A stretch of DNA of 64,000 nt. It comes from Elymus sibiricus (taxonomy: Eukaryota > Streptophyta > Magnoliopsida > Poales > Poaceae). Positions 10,390-18,895 of the stretch are shown here, one piece after another. Made by a program: the position numbers and the translations under genes. Numbering within the stretch: position 1 is the stretch's first letter; each line of letters begins with the position of its first letter. Location of the stretch: contig CM077676.1 of NCBI GenBank assembly GCA_039707655.1, positions 427,777,379-427,841,378 of the forward strand, given 5' to 3'. The notes under the pieces are model-generated. The model saw nothing but the letters and a program-made list of their open reading frames with translations. It ran no database searches and had not been told where the DNA came from.

Positions 10390-10415
10390 GGTGTACGTTA
10401 CCAGTAACGTACACC
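10390..10415. promoter_or_regulatory. Perfect 26-bp palindrome in U3
   Basis: Arms GGTGTACGTTAC and GTAACGTACACC flank a CA spacer. Each arm contains an ACGT core, as in plant bZIP-type sites. It is about 60 bp upstream of the TATA box. The copy in the 3' LTR is at 23,506-23,531. Confidence 0.7.
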
Positions 10416-10472
10416 TCTTTATGACCACGATTAAACCCCTTAATGCCGGACGTTATGAGGGGCAGCACACTC

Positions 10473-10479
10473 TATATAA
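10473..10479 (+). promoter_or_regulatory. LTR TATA box
   Basis: CTCTATATAAGCC is the only strong TATA element of the LTR. The matching site in the 3' LTR is 23,589-23,595. Confidence 0.75.
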
Positions 10480-10705
10480 GCCACCCCTCCTCGCTGGTAG
10501 AAGGGTTCGCAACCTTTTGTAACACAACACACATATTTCACTCGACAGAGTAGAGAGCTCTCCGGAGCACTGAGACGTAGGGCTGTTACCTCCACGAGAG
10601 GGGCCTGAACTCATACATCTGTGTGTACAACCTCGCCGTAGCTAGGACTCTGCCCTCTCCATTCGTACCCCTACCTTCTACTGTCAGGCTTGTTCCCACG
10701 ACAGT

Positions 10706-10722
10706 TGGCGCCCACCGTGGGG
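10706..10722 (+). other. Gypsy-2 primer-binding site
   Basis: TGGCGCCCACCGTGGGG two bases after the LTR end. It starts with TGG (pairs with a tRNA CCA end), a form usual in plant Tat elements. The tRNA species is not assigned. Confidence 0.8.
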
Positions 10723-10770
10723 CAGGCGTCTAAGCGACTTCCGGCGAGTTTGCATTTTTTCTCCTTCGTC

Positions 10771-11187
10771 ATGTCTTCCGGTGGTGATTTGTTCCTGGGC
10801 CGCGAGATCCGTCTCGGAGCGCTCACCTTCATCGCCGACGATTCGGCATGGCTCCAGGAAGCACCTTTGGATGTGGAAGCGCTCCCGATTCGCGGGGCGA
10901 CGCACTTCTGTGCAAGCTCCTGCGGCGTTCTTCTCCTTCAGTCGTCGACTCCGTGTGTGTCGGCCCTCCCTGCTGTTCATCGTCGCAAGCGATCCGGTCG
11001 CTCGCGGCTACAGCGTTGGGTGTGGCACGCGGCAGCACGCCAGGTTTCGTCCCCGCAGATTGCGGCCATCGAGCCCGCCGAGTCACTTCACGGCGTGTTG
11101 GACTCGGCGTCGGATCAGTCCGACATCCCTTCCGAGTGCGAGAGCTGCGACCCTGCGGCGGAAGTTTTCATGGCTGGCTCTCATTAG
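10771..11187 (+). CDS. gag: Gypsy-2 gag N-terminal part, ends at amber codon
   Basis: Starts MSSGGDLFLGREIRLGALTF at 10,771, the first ATG in this frame after the primer-binding site. The 138-codon frame ends at TAG (11,185-11,187) but is in the same frame as the main gag frame that follows, and the 12 codons between the TAG and the next ATG are open. I infer that this is the true start of Gag. The N-terminal region has no named domain; it is alanine- and serine-rich, with an acidic end. A CAG-to-TAG change in a CHG methylation context is a simple explanation of the stop; readthrough is the alternative. Confidence 0.65.
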   Translation: MSSGGDLFLGREIRLGALTFIADDSAWLQEAPLDVEALPIRGATHFCASSCGVLLLQSSTPCVSALPAVHRRKRSGRSRLQRWVWHAAARQVSSPQIAAIEPAESLHGVLDSASDQSDIPSECESCDPAAEVFMAGSH

Positions 11188-11223
11188 AGTCCGCCGCCCG
11201 GCTTCAACCACTCCAGGCGTGAG

Positions 11224-13647
11224 ATGGGTGGAACGTCGAATGATCAGCAGCGCCGGGATGAGGATGTTCTCCGTACTCCCATCGTCGGTACGACCGCTGA
11301 GGCCCAGGCGATGGAGGCTACACGCCTTCGACTCATAGAGATGCAGGAGGCACTCGACGAGCGTGCTGGGCAGCGTCCACCACGTCCCAATCGACAGCAG
11401 CGACAGTTGTTTCCGAGTAGATCTCGAAATAACGTCGAGGTATTTCGTACTCCAGTTTTAAATGTTGCAGCAGCTGCTAGAATTGCAGAGTCTATTCAAC
11501 CGTCACGATCAGAGGCTGGTAGAGGTCTGCAGCAGATCAAGACATTGCTTGAGGCGGCGCAGCACCAGAACGCAGCTGTTTCTCAGTCGCAGAACAGGTT
11601 ACATGGCAATTCTACCAGGGCAGAAACAATTCAGTCGGCTCACAGTCCTGGATCACCTTCGCGTCACAGAGGCGGAGAATACCGTGAAGACCGGTACAGA
11701 GATCAGGGGCGAGATCAGTCTGCTCCCCGTTATCACCGTGATGACCGCCGTCGAATGTTTTCTCCTCCGCGGAATGGTTCTTATGTGTCCCGGCACAATG
11801 ATGATAGGCGCCGGTTCGGTGATGAGCGAAATCCCGGATTTGACGCAAGGGATGTCCTTGCTCAAAGGAGAGTCGACAGAGGCAGAGCCCACAGAGATGG
11901 TCATAACAGAGATTATCCGAGTGGAAGCAGTGCTGTTGTTTCTGGGCCCGAGTGTTTTAGCAGAGCCATTCGCTCTGCAGAGATTCCCCCCAACTTCAGG
12001 TTGGCGGCCGGGATTGGCAAGTTTTCTGGCGAGTCAAAGCCTGAAACCTGGTTGGATGATTACCGAGTGGCTGTACAGATTGGTGGAGGTAACGACAACA
12101 TAGCCATGAAGCATCTGTCCTTGATGTTGGATGGTTCGGCCAGAGCTTGGTTAAATCGTTTGGCTCCCTCTAGCATCTATTGCTGGGAGGATTTGGCCCG
12201 AGTGTTTATCAGAACTTTTGAAGGCACTTGTAAACGTCCAGCTGGTTTGATTGATTTGCAGCACTGTGTCCAGAAGCCCAATGAAACCTTGCGAGATTAC
12301 ATTCAGCGTTGGTCCACCTTGCATCACACGGTGGAGAATGTTTCCGAGCATCAAGCTGTTTGTGCCTTCAAGGCTGGGGTTAGATACAGAGAGCTCTATC
12401 TGAAGTTTGGTCGCACCGGTGACATTTCTATGAGCAAGATGATGGAGATTGCCACTCGGTACGCCAATGGAGAAGAAGAAGACCGCCTCCGAAGCGGTAA
12501 AGCCAAAATAGTCGACAATGATGCAGGTGGGAATTCCAGTCGGAAACAAAAGCGCAAAGCTGATCCCCCTGCTCAGGCAGAAGCAGCCGCCCTGGCGGCA
12601 CAAGGCAAGAATAAGGGAAAGTCCAAGGCTAAGTTCACCCCAAAGAAGTTAAAGAATCAGTCGGGTACTGATGTTTTGGATTTACCGTGTGCAATCCACA
12701 CGAGGAAAGATGAAGAGGGCAATTTGATATTGCCGAAGCATACCACTCGACAGTGCCGTTTGTTGATCCAGTCATTCAAAGAGAACCAGTCGAGTGAGAA
12801 AGACCCTGAGAAAGAAGATGAAGAAGAAAAAGAAGAGTTCCCTGAAGTCAATGCCACCTTGTTGATTTTTGCTGATGTTGAGAGTAAGAGTCGACTGAAA
12901 GTTATCAACAGGGAGGTTAACATGGCGGTTCCTTCTACCCCCACATATCTCAAGTGGTCTCAAACTGCTATCACTTTCAGTCAGTCAGATCACCCTGCGC
13001 ACATTGCTACCCCCGGGCGGCAAGCGCTGGTGGTAGACCCAGTTGTGGGGGGCACTCGACTCCGCAAAGTTTTGATGGATGGCGGGAGCGGTCTGAACAT
13101 CCTGTATGCTGATACCCTTAAGGCAATGGGCATTCCGATGTCCCGGCTCAGTGAAAGCAACATGCAGTTTCATGGAGTAATCCCTGGGAAGAAGGCCCGT
13201 TCACTCGGCCAGATAGCATTGGATGTGGTGTTTGGTGATGACAAGCACTTTCGCAAGGAAAAACTGACGTTTGAAGTGGTAGATTTCCAGAGTGCCTACC
13301 ACGCCATCCTTGGTCGACCAGCTTATGCCCGTTTCATGGCCCGACCATGTTACGTGTATCTCAAGCTGAAGATGCCTGGACCAAAAGGCGTGATCACAGT
13401 CACTGGCAATCGACAAAGGGCTGAGGAGTGCCTCCAGCAGGGCTCCAAGATCGCCGACCAGCAGATGGCTATGGTTGAGTTGGAGGAATACAAGAAAAAT
13501 GCTGATCCTGCCGACCTGTTGCGTGCTAAGAAGCCCGCTTCTGAGTCAGCTTTTCAGTCGGCAGGAGAGGTGAAGAAGGTGCACATTCACCCGACAGATC
13601 CGACTGCTGCCCCGACCAACATCTCAACAACACTCGACGGCAAATAG
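11224..13647 (+). CDS. gag-pro: Gypsy-2 gag and aspartic protease
   Basis: 807 codons. An arginine-rich linker (residues ~100-220, RDRGRDQ-like) precedes the retrotransposon gag domain (~250-420: ETWLDDYRVAVQIGG, ARAWLNRL, ETLRDYIQRW). Next is a C-H-H-C cluster (CAIHTRKDEEG...KHTTRQC, ~485-515) in the place of a zinc knuckle. A lysine/glutamate-rich spacer leads to the protease with active site LMDGGSGLNILY (Asp codon 13,078-13,080). The frame ends at TAG (13,645-13,647). It is in frame with pol, with open codons between, so the stop divides an otherwise single polyprotein. The ATG at 11,224 is probably internal. Confidence 0.88.
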   Translation: MGGTSNDQQRRDEDVLRTPIVGTTAEAQAMEATRLRLIEMQEALDERAGQRPPRPNRQQRQLFPSRSRNNVEVFRTPVLNVAAAARIAESIQPSRSEAGRGLQQIKTLLEAAQHQNAAVSQSQNRLHGNSTRAETIQSAHSPGSPSRHRGGEYREDRYRDQGRDQSAPRYHRDDRRRMFSPPRNGSYVSRHNDDRRRFGDERNPGFDARDVLAQRRVDRGRAHRDGHNRDYPSGSSAVVSGPECFSRAIRSAEIPPNFRLAAGIGKFSGESKPETWLDDYRVAVQIGGGNDNIAMKHLSLMLDGSARAWLNRLAPSSIYCWEDLARVFIRTFEGTCKRPAGLIDLQHCVQKPNETLRDYIQRWSTLHHTVENVSEHQAVCAFKAGVRYRELYLKFGRTGDISMSKMMEIATRYANGEEEDRLRSGKAKIVDNDAGGNSSRKQKRKADPPAQAEAAALAAQGKNKGKSKAKFTPKKLKNQSGTDVLDLPCAIHTRKDEEGNLILPKHTTRQCRLLIQSFKENQSSEKDPEKEDEEEKEEFPEVNATLLIFADVESKSRLKVINREVNMAVPSTPTYLKWSQTAITFSQSDHPAHIATPGRQALVVDPVVGGTRLRKVLMDGGSGLNILYADTLKAMGIPMSRLSESNMQFHGVIPGKKARSLGQIALDVVFGDDKHFRKEKLTFEVVDFQSAYHAILGRPAYARFMARPCYVYLKLKMPGPKGVITVTGNRQRAEECLQQGSKIADQQMAMVELEEYKKNADPADLLRAKKPASESAFQSAGEVKKVHIHPTDPTAAPTNISTTLDGK

Positions 13648-13710
13648 GAAGCCGAGCTCATCCAGTTCCTCCGTGAGAACTGGGACATCTTCGCATGGAA
13701 GCCCGTTGAC

Positions 13711-16700
13711 ATGCCTGGTGTTCCCAGGGAACTGGCTGAGCACCGTTTGAGAGTTGATCCGAAGGCCAAGCCTGTGAAGGAACATTTGCGTCGGTCAGCA
13801 ACAGAGAAGCGAAAAGCAATCGGCGAAGAGGTGGCTCGTCTCTTGACGGCCAAGTTTATACGTGAGATTTACCACTCCGAGTGGTTATCAAACGTTGTCA
13901 TGGTCCCTAAGAAAGACAAGTCTCTTCGCATGTGTATTGATTTCAAACATATCAATCGGGTCTGCCCGAAAGATCATTTCCCGCTCCCCCGCATTGATCA
14001 GATTGTCGACTCAACTGCGGGATGCGAGCGTTTATCTTTTCTTGATGCTTATTCTGGCTACCATCAGATCCGTCTGTTTGGTCCAGATGAAATAAAGACA
14101 GCCTTCATCACCCCTTTCGGGTGTTTCTGTTATATCACCATGCCTTTCGGTTTGAAGAATGCTGGCGCTACTTTCATGCGCATGATTCAGAAATGTTTAC
14201 TCGATCAGATCCCTCGGAATGTTGAAGCGTACATGGATGATATCGTGGTCAAGTCTCGCAAAGGTTCCGACCTGTTGTCTGACTTGGCTGAAACATTCGC
14301 CAATTTGAGGAGATATGATATTAAGTTAAATCCGACTAAATGCACTTTCGGCATTCCTGGTGGCAAATTACTCGGTTTCCTCGTTTCCGAGAAAGGAATC
14401 GACGTCAACCCTGAAAAGATCGGCGCCATCGTCCGAATGAAAAGCCCTGAGCGTGTGCACGATGTCCAGAAGCTCACAGGTTGCTTGGCAGCATTGAGTC
14501 GATTCATTTCTCGTCTCGGTGAGAAGGCACTGCCTTTATACCGACTGATGAAAAAGTCTGATACATTTGAGTGGACTCCAGAAGCTGAAGCAGCGTTTGT
14601 CGAGCTCAAAGCCCTGCTTACCACCCAGCCGGTGCTTGCTGCTCCGCACAGCAAAGAGCCATTGTTATTGTACATCGCGGCCACTAATCAGGTCGTCAGT
14701 ACAGTACTAACTGTCGAGCGGGAAGAGGAAGGCAAGGCTTACAAAGTTCAACGCCCGGTCTATTATATTTCTGAAGTGTTGACTCCGTCGAAGCAAAGAT
14801 ATCCACATTACCAGAAGCTCGTATATGGTATATATCTGACTGCAAAGAAGGTAGCACACTATTTTCAGGATCACTCCATTTCAGTCGTCAGTGATGCTCC
14901 GTTGTCTGAAATTCTCAATAATCGAGACGCGACTGGTCGAGTGGCCAAATGGGCTATTGAGCTCCTTCATCTTGATATCAAGTTTGAGGCGAAGAAAGCA
15001 ATCAAATCTCAAGCGCTGGCTGATTTCCTCGCCGAGTGGATTGAGCAACAGCAGCCAATCCAACTTCACTCGGCACACTGGACCATGTTCTTTGATGGTT
15101 CAAAGATGTTGAATGGGTCTGGTGCTGGCGTCGTTCTGGTATCCCCAAAAGGTGATAAGCTCAGTTATGTCTTACAGATTCACTTTGATTCCTCCAACAA
15201 TGAAGCTGAATATGAGGCACTTTTGTATGGATTGCGTATGGCCATTTCACTCGGCGTCCGTCGCCTGATGGTATATGGCGATTCTGATTTGGTGGTTAAT
15301 CAAGTGATGAAAGAGTGGGATGTCAGGAACCCCGCTATGACTGGATACTGCAATGCAGTAAGAAAACTTGAGAAGAAATTTGAAGGTTTGGAACTCCATC
15401 ATGTTCCCCGAGTGAAGAATCAAGCAGCTGATGAGTTGGCAAAGATTGGATCCACTCGGAAACCTGTCCCCAGCAATGTATTTCTCGAACACATTCATTC
15501 TCCTTCGGTGCAAGAAGATCCTTTCACTGAAGAGCCCCCGCAAGCAAAGAGTGCTTCTGATCCGACTGAAGTTGATGTCCCAGCTGTCATTGATCTGGTC
15601 ATGGAGATTTTGGTAATCACGCCTGACTGGACTGTACCATATATTGCGTACATTCTCAGAAGAGAACTCCCAGTTGATGAAGATGAGGCTCGGCAGATAG
15701 TCCGCAGGTCCAAGGCTTTCACTGTGATCAATGAACAACTCTACAGAGAAAGTGTGACTGGCGTAGCTCAGCGGTGCATTTCTCCTGAAGAAGGTCGACT
15801 GATTCTGGAGGAGATTCACTCGGGAACTTGTGGCCATCATGCGTCCTCTAGGACGATTGTTGCCAAAGCTTATCGAGCTGGTTTCTTCTGGCCACGCGCC
15901 AATGAGATGGCTAAAGATATTGTCGATCACTGCGAAGGATGTCAGTTTTACTCGAATCTGTCACACAAACCTGCGTCTGCCTTGAAGACCATTCCACTCG
16001 TCTGGCCGTTTGCTGTGTGGGGCTTGGATATGGTTGGACCCCTTAGAACAGGTCAGAGTGGGTTTACTCATTTACTGGTTGCAGTCGACAAGTTCACTAA
16101 GTGGATCGAAGCTAAACCCATCAGGAAGCTGAACGCCCGCACTGCTATTAAATTCATAAAAGAGATAACGTTCCGGTATGGGGTCCCTCACAATATCATT
16201 ACAGACAATGGTTCTAACTTTGACTCGGAAGAGTTCAGGTACTATTGTTCTTCTCAAGGCACTCGGGTGGATTACGCATCAGTTGCGCACCCCCAGTCAA
16301 ACGGTCAAGCTGAGCGAGCGAATGGCCTTATCCTCCAAGGATTGAAGCCTCGGCTCATGCGAGATCTTGATCATGCTGCCGGAGCTTGGGTCACTGAGTT
16401 ACCGTCTGTTCTGTGGGGCTTGAGGACAACTCCCAACCGGTCGACTGGACGAACTCCTTTCTTCCTTGTATATGGAGCCGAAGCCGTATTGCCAAGTGAC
16501 ATCCTTCACAATTCTCCTCGAGTGGATCTTTACTCTGAAGACGAGGCTGAACAAGCAAGACAGGACGGAGTGGATCTCCTGGAGGAGGAGCGTGAGATGG
16601 CCCTGATCCGATCAACTGCATATCAACAAGACCTTCGCCGCTTCCATGCAAGACATGTCAAGAGCCGTTCATTCCACGAAGGGGATTTGGTGCTCCGAGT

Positions 16701-16860
16701 GGATCAGCAGCGACCTCATAAATTGGCCCCAGCCTGGGAAGGCCCATTCGTCATTACCAAGGTGCTTAACAACGGGGCGTACCATCTTTTCAACTTGAAG
16801 AAGAATATTGACGAGCCACGCGCCTGGAATGCGGACCTACTTCGACGTTTTTATTCTTGA
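13711..16860 (+). CDS. pol: Gypsy-2 pol: RT, dual RNase H, integrase
   Basis: 1,049 codons, uninterrupted; homology begins upstream at 13,648 (EAELIQFLRENWDIFAW), directly after the amber codon. Reverse transcriptase motifs run from RMCIDFKHINRVCPKDHFPL to catalytic YMDD (14,230-14,241). A first, degenerate RNase H follows (~residues 310-440), then an archaeal-type RNase H with FFDGSKMLNGSGAG (Asp codon 15,094), NEAEYEALLYG and YGDSDLVV. Integrase has a histidine-cysteine zinc region ending HCEGCQ and catalytic residues in GLDMVGPL, ITDNGSNF and QAERANG. The C-terminus ends ADLLRRFYS without a chromodomain. All catalytic residues are present. Confidence 0.95.
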   Translation: MPGVPRELAEHRLRVDPKAKPVKEHLRRSATEKRKAIGEEVARLLTAKFIREIYHSEWLSNVVMVPKKDKSLRMCIDFKHINRVCPKDHFPLPRIDQIVDSTAGCERLSFLDAYSGYHQIRLFGPDEIKTAFITPFGCFCYITMPFGLKNAGATFMRMIQKCLLDQIPRNVEAYMDDIVVKSRKGSDLLSDLAETFANLRRYDIKLNPTKCTFGIPGGKLLGFLVSEKGIDVNPEKIGAIVRMKSPERVHDVQKLTGCLAALSRFISRLGEKALPLYRLMKKSDTFEWTPEAEAAFVELKALLTTQPVLAAPHSKEPLLLYIAATNQVVSTVLTVEREEEGKAYKVQRPVYYISEVLTPSKQRYPHYQKLVYGIYLTAKKVAHYFQDHSISVVSDAPLSEILNNRDATGRVAKWAIELLHLDIKFEAKKAIKSQALADFLAEWIEQQQPIQLHSAHWTMFFDGSKMLNGSGAGVVLVSPKGDKLSYVLQIHFDSSNNEAEYEALLYGLRMAISLGVRRLMVYGDSDLVVNQVMKEWDVRNPAMTGYCNAVRKLEKKFEGLELHHVPRVKNQAADELAKIGSTRKPVPSNVFLEHIHSPSVQEDPFTEEPPQAKSASDPTEVDVPAVIDLVMEILVITPDWTVPYIAYILRRELPVDEDEARQIVRRSKAFTVINEQLYRESVTGVAQRCISPEEGRLILEEIHSGTCGHHASSRTIVAKAYRAGFFWPRANEMAKDIVDHCEGCQFYSNLSHKPASALKTIPLVWPFAVWGLDMVGPLRTGQSGFTHLLVAVDKFTKWIEAKPIRKLNARTAIKFIKEITFRYGVPHNIITDNGSNFDSEEFRYYCSSQGTRVDYASVAHPQSNGQAERANGLILQGLKPRLMRDLDHAAGAWVTELPSVLWGLRTTPNRSTGRTPFFLVYGAEAVLPSDILHNSPRVDLYSEDEAEQARQDGVDLLEEEREMALIRSTAYQQDLRRFHARHVKSRSFHEGDLVLRVDQQRPHKLAPAWEGPFVITKVLNNGAYHLFNLKKNIDEPRAWNADLLRRFYS

Positions 16861-16970
16861 TAACAGAGTTGTTTTGATGTAATAAGAGTATCCCAGACGA
16901 TGTTATGGATTGAATGAAGACTCCCGCAGTCTATTGTCGATTCCTATCGCACAGATTTACATTCAAAATT

Positions 16971-18665
16971 ACTCCGAGTGAAGAGCACTCCTCTCTCTCG
17001 GGGGCTTAGCTGCGAATCCGTTTCGCCTAAGTTCAAAACTTTTCCGAGTGTATTACATTCAATACACTCGGAGACTTAGCTGCGAGCCAGTCTCGTCTAA
17101 GTTCAAAAATTACTCCGAGTGAAGAGCAATCCTCTCTCTCGGGGGCTTAGCTGCGAATCCGTTTCGCCTAAGTTCAAAACTTTTCCGAGTGTATAACATT
17201 CAATACACTCGGAGACTTAGCTGCGAGCCAGTCTCGTCTAAGTTCAAAAATTACTCCGAGTGAAGAGCAGTCCTCTCTCTCGGGGGCTTAGCTGCGAATC
17301 CGTTTCGCCTAAGTTTAAAACTTTTCCGAGTGTATTACATTCAATACACTCGGAGACTTAGCTGCGAGCCAGTCCTCGTCTAAGTTCAAAAATTACTCCG
17401 AGTGAAGAGCAGTCCTCTCTCTCGGGGGCTTAGCTGCGAATCCGTTTCGCCTAAGTTTAAAACTTTTCCGAGTGTATTACATTCGATACACTCGGAGACT
17501 TAGCTGCGAGCCAGACCTCGTCTAAGTTCAAAAATTACGCCGAGTGAAGAGCACTCCTCTCTCTCGGGGGCTTAGCTGCGAATCCGTTTCGCCTAAGTTT
17601 AAAACCTTTCCGAGTGTATTACATACAATACACTCGGAAGCTTAGCTGCGAGCCAGTCCTCGTCTAAGTTCAAAAATTACTCCGAGTGAAGAGAAGTCCT
17701 CTCTCTCGGGGGCTTAGCTGCGAATCCGTTTCGCCTAAGTTCAAAACTTTTCCGAGTGTATTACATTCAATACACTCGGAGCCTTAGCTGCGAGCCAGAC
17801 CTCGTCTAAGTTCAAAAATTACGCCGAGTGAAGAGCAATCCTCTCTCTCGGGGGCTTAGCTGCGAATCCGTTTCGCCTAAGTTTAAAACCTTTCCGAGTG
17901 TATTACATACAATACACTCGGAAGCTTAGCTGCGAGCCAGTCCTCGTCTAAGTTCAAAAATTACTCCGAGTGAAGAGAAGTCCTCTCTCTCGGGGGCTTA
18001 GCTGCGAATCCGTTTCGCCTAAGTTCAAAACTTTTCCGAGTGTATTACATTCAATACACTCGGAGACTTAGCTGCGAGCCAGACCTCGTCTAAGTTCAAA
18101 AATTACGCCGAGTGAAGAGCAATCCTCTCTCTCGGGGGCTTAGCTGCGAATCCGTTTCGCCTAAGTTTAAAACCTTTCCGAGTGTATTACATACAATACA
18201 CTCGGAAGCTTAGCTGCGAGCCAGTCCTCGTCTAAGTTCAAAAATTACTCCGAGTGAAGAGAAGTCCTCTCTCTCGGGGGCTTAGCTGCGAATCCGTTTC
18301 GACTAAGTTTAAAACTTTTCCGAGTGTATTACATTCAATACACTCGGAGACTTAGCTGCGAGCCAGACCTCGTCTAAGTTCAAAAATTACGCCGAGTGAA
18401 GAGCAATCCTCTCTCTCGGGGGCTTAGCTGCGAATCCGTTTCGCCTAAGTTCAAAACTTTTCCGAGTGTATTACATTCAATACACTCGGAGACTTAGCTG
18501 CGAGCCAGACCTCGTCTAAGTTCAAAAATTACGCCGAGTGAAGAGCAATCCTCTCTCTCGGGGGCTTAGCTGCGAATCCGTTTCGCCTAAGTTTAAAAAC
18601 TTTCCGAGTGTATTACATACAATACACTCGGAAGCTTAGCTGCGAGCCGGTCCTCGTCTAAGTCC
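16971..18665. repeat. 12-unit ~141-bp tandem array with hairpins
   Basis: Units start CTCCGAGTGAAGAG (or CGCCGAGTG) at 16,971, 17,112, 17,253, 17,395 and so on, 141-142 bp apart, 12 in all. Each has two related halves that both contain CTTAGCTGCGA...CTAAGTT. In each second half, TCCGAGTGTATT and AATACACTCGGA are 12-bp inverted arms around a 6-base loop (an occasional arm mismatch). A second imperfect stem (CTTAGCTGCGAA / TTTCGCCTAAG) lies in the first half. The array sits between the 3' ends of two convergent genes: pol on plus and the extra gene on minus. Confidence 0.92.
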
Positions 18666-18895
18666 CAAATTCTTTCGAGTGCAGAACACCCGTTTCACTC
18701 GAGAATCAAATAAATTCGGCCAAGCTAAATGTCAGAAAGCGAAATGCGAGTAAGACTAAAATCTCCGGCGCAGCAGAAACTTGTTCGCGCAAAAGGGAAG
18801 TTCTCAGGCTTAAAGCCTGAACGAAGTTTACTCGGTTACACCAACACTCGGCATACCGAGGCAAATAAAGTTTTTACCATAAGCAAAATACCAAT
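18666..18895. other. Spacer between array and antisense gene
   Basis: Contains CACTCGAG/CACTCGG words like the rest of the element. It would hold the 3' untranslated region of the antisense gene. AATAAA-like words on the minus strand are possible but none is convincing. Confidence 0.4.

Larger units (their letters stand above)
10117..10703 (+). repeat. Gypsy-2 5' LTR
   Basis: Begins TGATGGGGATACG and ends CCCACGACA. It contains CACTCGG/CACTCGA words, a perfect 26-bp palindrome (10,390-10,415) and the TATA box TATATAA (10,473-10,479), so transcription should start near 10,505. No base difference from the 3' LTR was seen. Confidence 0.95.

Noticed and set aside
10265..10522. Frames within the Gypsy-2 LTRs (85 and 94 codons)
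   Set aside because: They are identical in both LTRs only because the LTRs are; they overlap the promoter palindrome and TATA box and have no domain.
11462..12103. 213-codon frame overlapping gag
   Set aside because: Alternative-frame shadow of the gag coding region.
15247..15930. 227-codon minus-strand frame
   Set aside because: Shadow of pol RNase H/integrase.
16971..18665. CRISPR-like array
   Set aside because: Repeats are 141 bp and contiguous without unique spacers, in a plant retrotransposon.
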